Shown here: positions 62,010 through 64,000 of the stretch, piece by piece | How the letters are laid out: each line of letters starts with the position of its first letter | Position numbering within the stretch: the first letter of the stretch is position 1 | Assembly (NCBI GenBank): GCA_963555705.1 | Contig: OY743172.1 | Coordinates: 28,705,446 to 28,769,445, forward strand | Source: Ligustrum vulgare | Lineage: Eukaryota > Streptophyta > Magnoliopsida > Lamiales > Oleaceae | Length of the DNA stretch: 64,000 nt | Direction of reading: 5' to 3' | Notes under the pieces: model-generated | The model's input: the letters and a program-made list of their open reading frames with translations, nothing else | The model's database searches: none | Told to the model about the DNA's origin: nothing | Translations under genes and position numbers: made by a program

Positions 62010-62019
62010 TTATATATAG
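62010..62019 (-). promoter_or_regulatory. Probable TATA box of the ATPase gene
   Basis: On the minus strand CTATATATAA lies about 930 bp upstream of the start codon and about 30 bp before the proposed non-coding first exon. The placement is an inference. Confidence 0.4.
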
Positions 62020-62024
62020 ATGGT

Positions 62025-62720
62025 GAAAGGGGGAAGGACTAAGGAGTGAATTCTGCGTTACTTGTGAAAGGCCTTCGAAGTTCGATGTGCACCTATGCGT
62101 TTTGTGCGGATGAGTCCTCGATCTTTAAATATTGACAATACAGTTCTATTAATTTTTATTTTGTAACGAATTCGGTCTTTATACTTTATAGACAGATTTT
62201 GTCTAGATTGACCTCGAGTATGTGAAGGGCGTGTAGAACAATGAGGCGTTTAGTCAATAAATCGTGATCATTACATAAGGTGGATGATTTTATACAACTC
62301 GTTTATAAACCTTTGTATATAAATCCTTCTTTGAGTCTCGTTATTCAAAAATTCAGCCGCATATTTTATGACCTTATTTGAACCTCATTATTTACAAAGT
62401 GAGTTTTGTATTCATGATTTTTGGGGATTGTGTGGTGAAAAAATGAGAAAAAATTTTTGTTTATATGTATAATATTTTATTGATAAAATATGTTGTTGAA
62501 AACGAGCTTAAAAAATAAGGTTGCGAATAATGGGGTCAAAGCCTCAAAAAAAGGCTAAATAAATAATTTGCATGTAAACTCAAAAAAATTCTCGGCCTTT
62601 TAATTACACATTTGAGTAAAAATCAGGTGCACAACAACGTACACACTATTGTGCACAGCAAACCAATTTGAACAATTTTATAACTAGGTAGGCCCACGAC
62701 ACTTTGAATTTGACCATACA
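62025..62720. other. Intergenic upstream of the ATPase gene
   Basis: No gene is seen. Sequence at about 62285-62520 is a degraded member of the dispersed AT-rich repeat family (GTTTATAAACC and AAAATATGTTGTTGAAAA). Confidence 0.4.
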
Positions 62721-62749
62721 CTAGTTAGCCCACCCGTGCGTTGCATGGG
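62721..62749 (-). mobile_element. Helitron-type 3' terminus, minus strand
   Basis: Read on the minus strand, a hairpin with stem CCCATGC/GCACGGG (one wobble) is followed by TGGGCTAA, CTAG and then T. This is the Helitron 3' end layout. The element would extend to the right; its 5' end was not found. Confidence 0.5.
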
Positions 62750-62941
62750 AAGAAATGTCGGGATAAAGAAACAATATCTCGATAATGGATGATCCACTGA
62801 TTAAGATCAATTAAAATAAAAATTGCAAATAAAATGTTACATCATTAAATGTTGATTTTACGTTACTACTACAAAATTTTGAAAACTTCTTTATAAAGTT
62901 TACATTTATTGTTGAATTAGTAGGTCTTCCTTCCTTCTCGT

Positions 62942-64000
62942 TGTTCACAAAAATCGTATACCGCAAGTGCACGGTTCGCGTTCAAGTAGTAAAGTGGACT
63001 AGAGAAGTCCGGGTTATCGTACCCACGAGGATTGATTTATTTGTAATTAAAGTTATTGATTTCATTTTAAAAGAAAAGTCAAGTAACATAAAAAGTTTGT
63101 TTGATGGTGAATACTAACTATCATAAAATTAATGCCAACATGAAAAACTAGTTAATTAAAGCAACTAGACAACAATATGTAAAAGCTAGGATTAAAACTA
63201 ATTATCCAAAATAAACTAATAACAAAAAGAACTGGGTGATTAAACTAAACTAGAAAACATGAGAGAAGGTAAATTTAGTTTTTAAAACTACACTAATTTC
63301 TTCTTTCACAAATCAAATAGTGGTAGTCAATCAATTAACCAAATTACATGAGAAACTCTAAATTAAACCTAACATGTATACTAACTTGCAAATACAATAC
63401 AAAATATTGACAACATTTTAAGATTGCATAAACATAAAACAACATTCCTAATTATAAAATCATAAACATAAATGCCCAATATCCATAAACAGCCTAAAAT
63501 ACTTAATTAAAATTAAACTAGTCAACAATTCCAACACAATAACATTAACCCATAATAAACTAATAACAACATTTAGCAAACAATATAAACATGTGAATGA
63601 TACTCAAAATAAAGATTAAAAACAAAAGAATAAAGAAACCTCCCTTTTTGTAAAGTTCTTGAAGTAAAAACCCAAGAATCCTTCACTTTGAATCAAGTTT
63701 TTTCATCAACCATTAATATCTTCAACAACTCAAACACAAAGCATTAAATGCATAAGAAATAAATGACCTTCTTGATGGAAATATGAGAAAATAACAATAA
63801 TCAAAAGTCTAACAATAATAAGCAACTTAAATGCAAAATAACTTTACTAAATATAAAAATATTAACTTAACATTGCATTAAAAGTATGAAAATCAAGATG
63901 AAAATTACAAAAGAAAGTTAAAGAGGCAAGAACTTACATAGCATAACCTAAAAAATCTGATTTTTCTATTTATAATACCCCCAAAATCATCCAAAACCCT
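62942..64000 (-). mobile_element. Partial LTR-like sequence, cut by the window edge
   Basis: From TGTTCACAAAAATCG onward the sequence contains CCGCAAGTGCACGGTTCGCG and CCCACGAGGATTG, phrases typical of plant LTR elements. A minus-strand TATAAATAG box lies near 63969-63977. The other end and any partner LTR are outside the window, so the call is tentative. Confidence 0.45.

Noticed and set aside
1..64000. CRISPR arrays, operons, riboswitches, tRNA or rRNA genes
   Set aside because: No regularly spaced direct repeats with unique spacers, no bacterial gene organisation, and no recognisable cloverleaf or rRNA sequence were seen; short tandem repeats present are simple repeats or lie inside transposons.

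Overview
The window looks like nuclear DNA of a eudicot plant. It is AT-rich, its genes are split by GT-AG introns, and transposable elements fill most of the space between and inside genes. No bacterial, organellar or viral genome features were seen. Exon models were built by hand from splice sites, reading phase and recognisable family sequence. No alignment or expression data were available.

Five protein-coding genes are supported. From left to right they are: an XRI1-like gene (+, 1787-2892, five exons); two tandem copies of a small secreted eight-cysteine lipid-transfer-like protein (-, 9587-10184 and 14365-14964, each with a 17-nt last exon); an NPF8.3/PTR2-type peptide transporter (+, 31535-35317, five exons, 584 aa); and a complete P5A-type P-ATPase of the PDR2/MIA type (-, 37237-61079, 21 coding exons, 1185 aa). 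The transporter and the ATPase are convergent. The ATPase gene fills more than a third of the window because its introns are long and carry inserted elements.

The remainder is mostly mobile DNA. Two Ty3/gypsy LTR elements have paired LTRs and 5-bp target duplications: 21589-27036 (GTCGC), and 43586-49149 (ATTAG) inside ATPase intron 15. Both lack reverse transcriptase. A solo LTR (30631-31472) ends 62 bp before the transporter start codon. Three CACTA-type non-autonomous elements were found (4070-4737, 11716-13549, 17893-18451); the last two have clean 3-bp target duplications. There are two Harbinger-like elements with TAA/TTA duplications (5752-6803, 39993-41440), a Stowaway-type MITE (605-895), a fold-back element inside the second lipid-transfer duplicate (15383-15593), a Harbinger-like MITE (59922-60088), two Helitron-type 3' ends (8291, 62721), a copia RNase H remnant (16124-16440), a probable hAT BED-finger remnant (20285-20420) and a partial LTR running off the right edge.

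The genes do not form a pathway or cluster. No new biological system was found. The items most worth checking are the LTR next to the transporter start, the sense-oriented gypsy element inside the ATPase gene, the two RT-less gypsy elements that must have moved in trans, and the lipid-transfer duplication, which its nested insertion may help to date.
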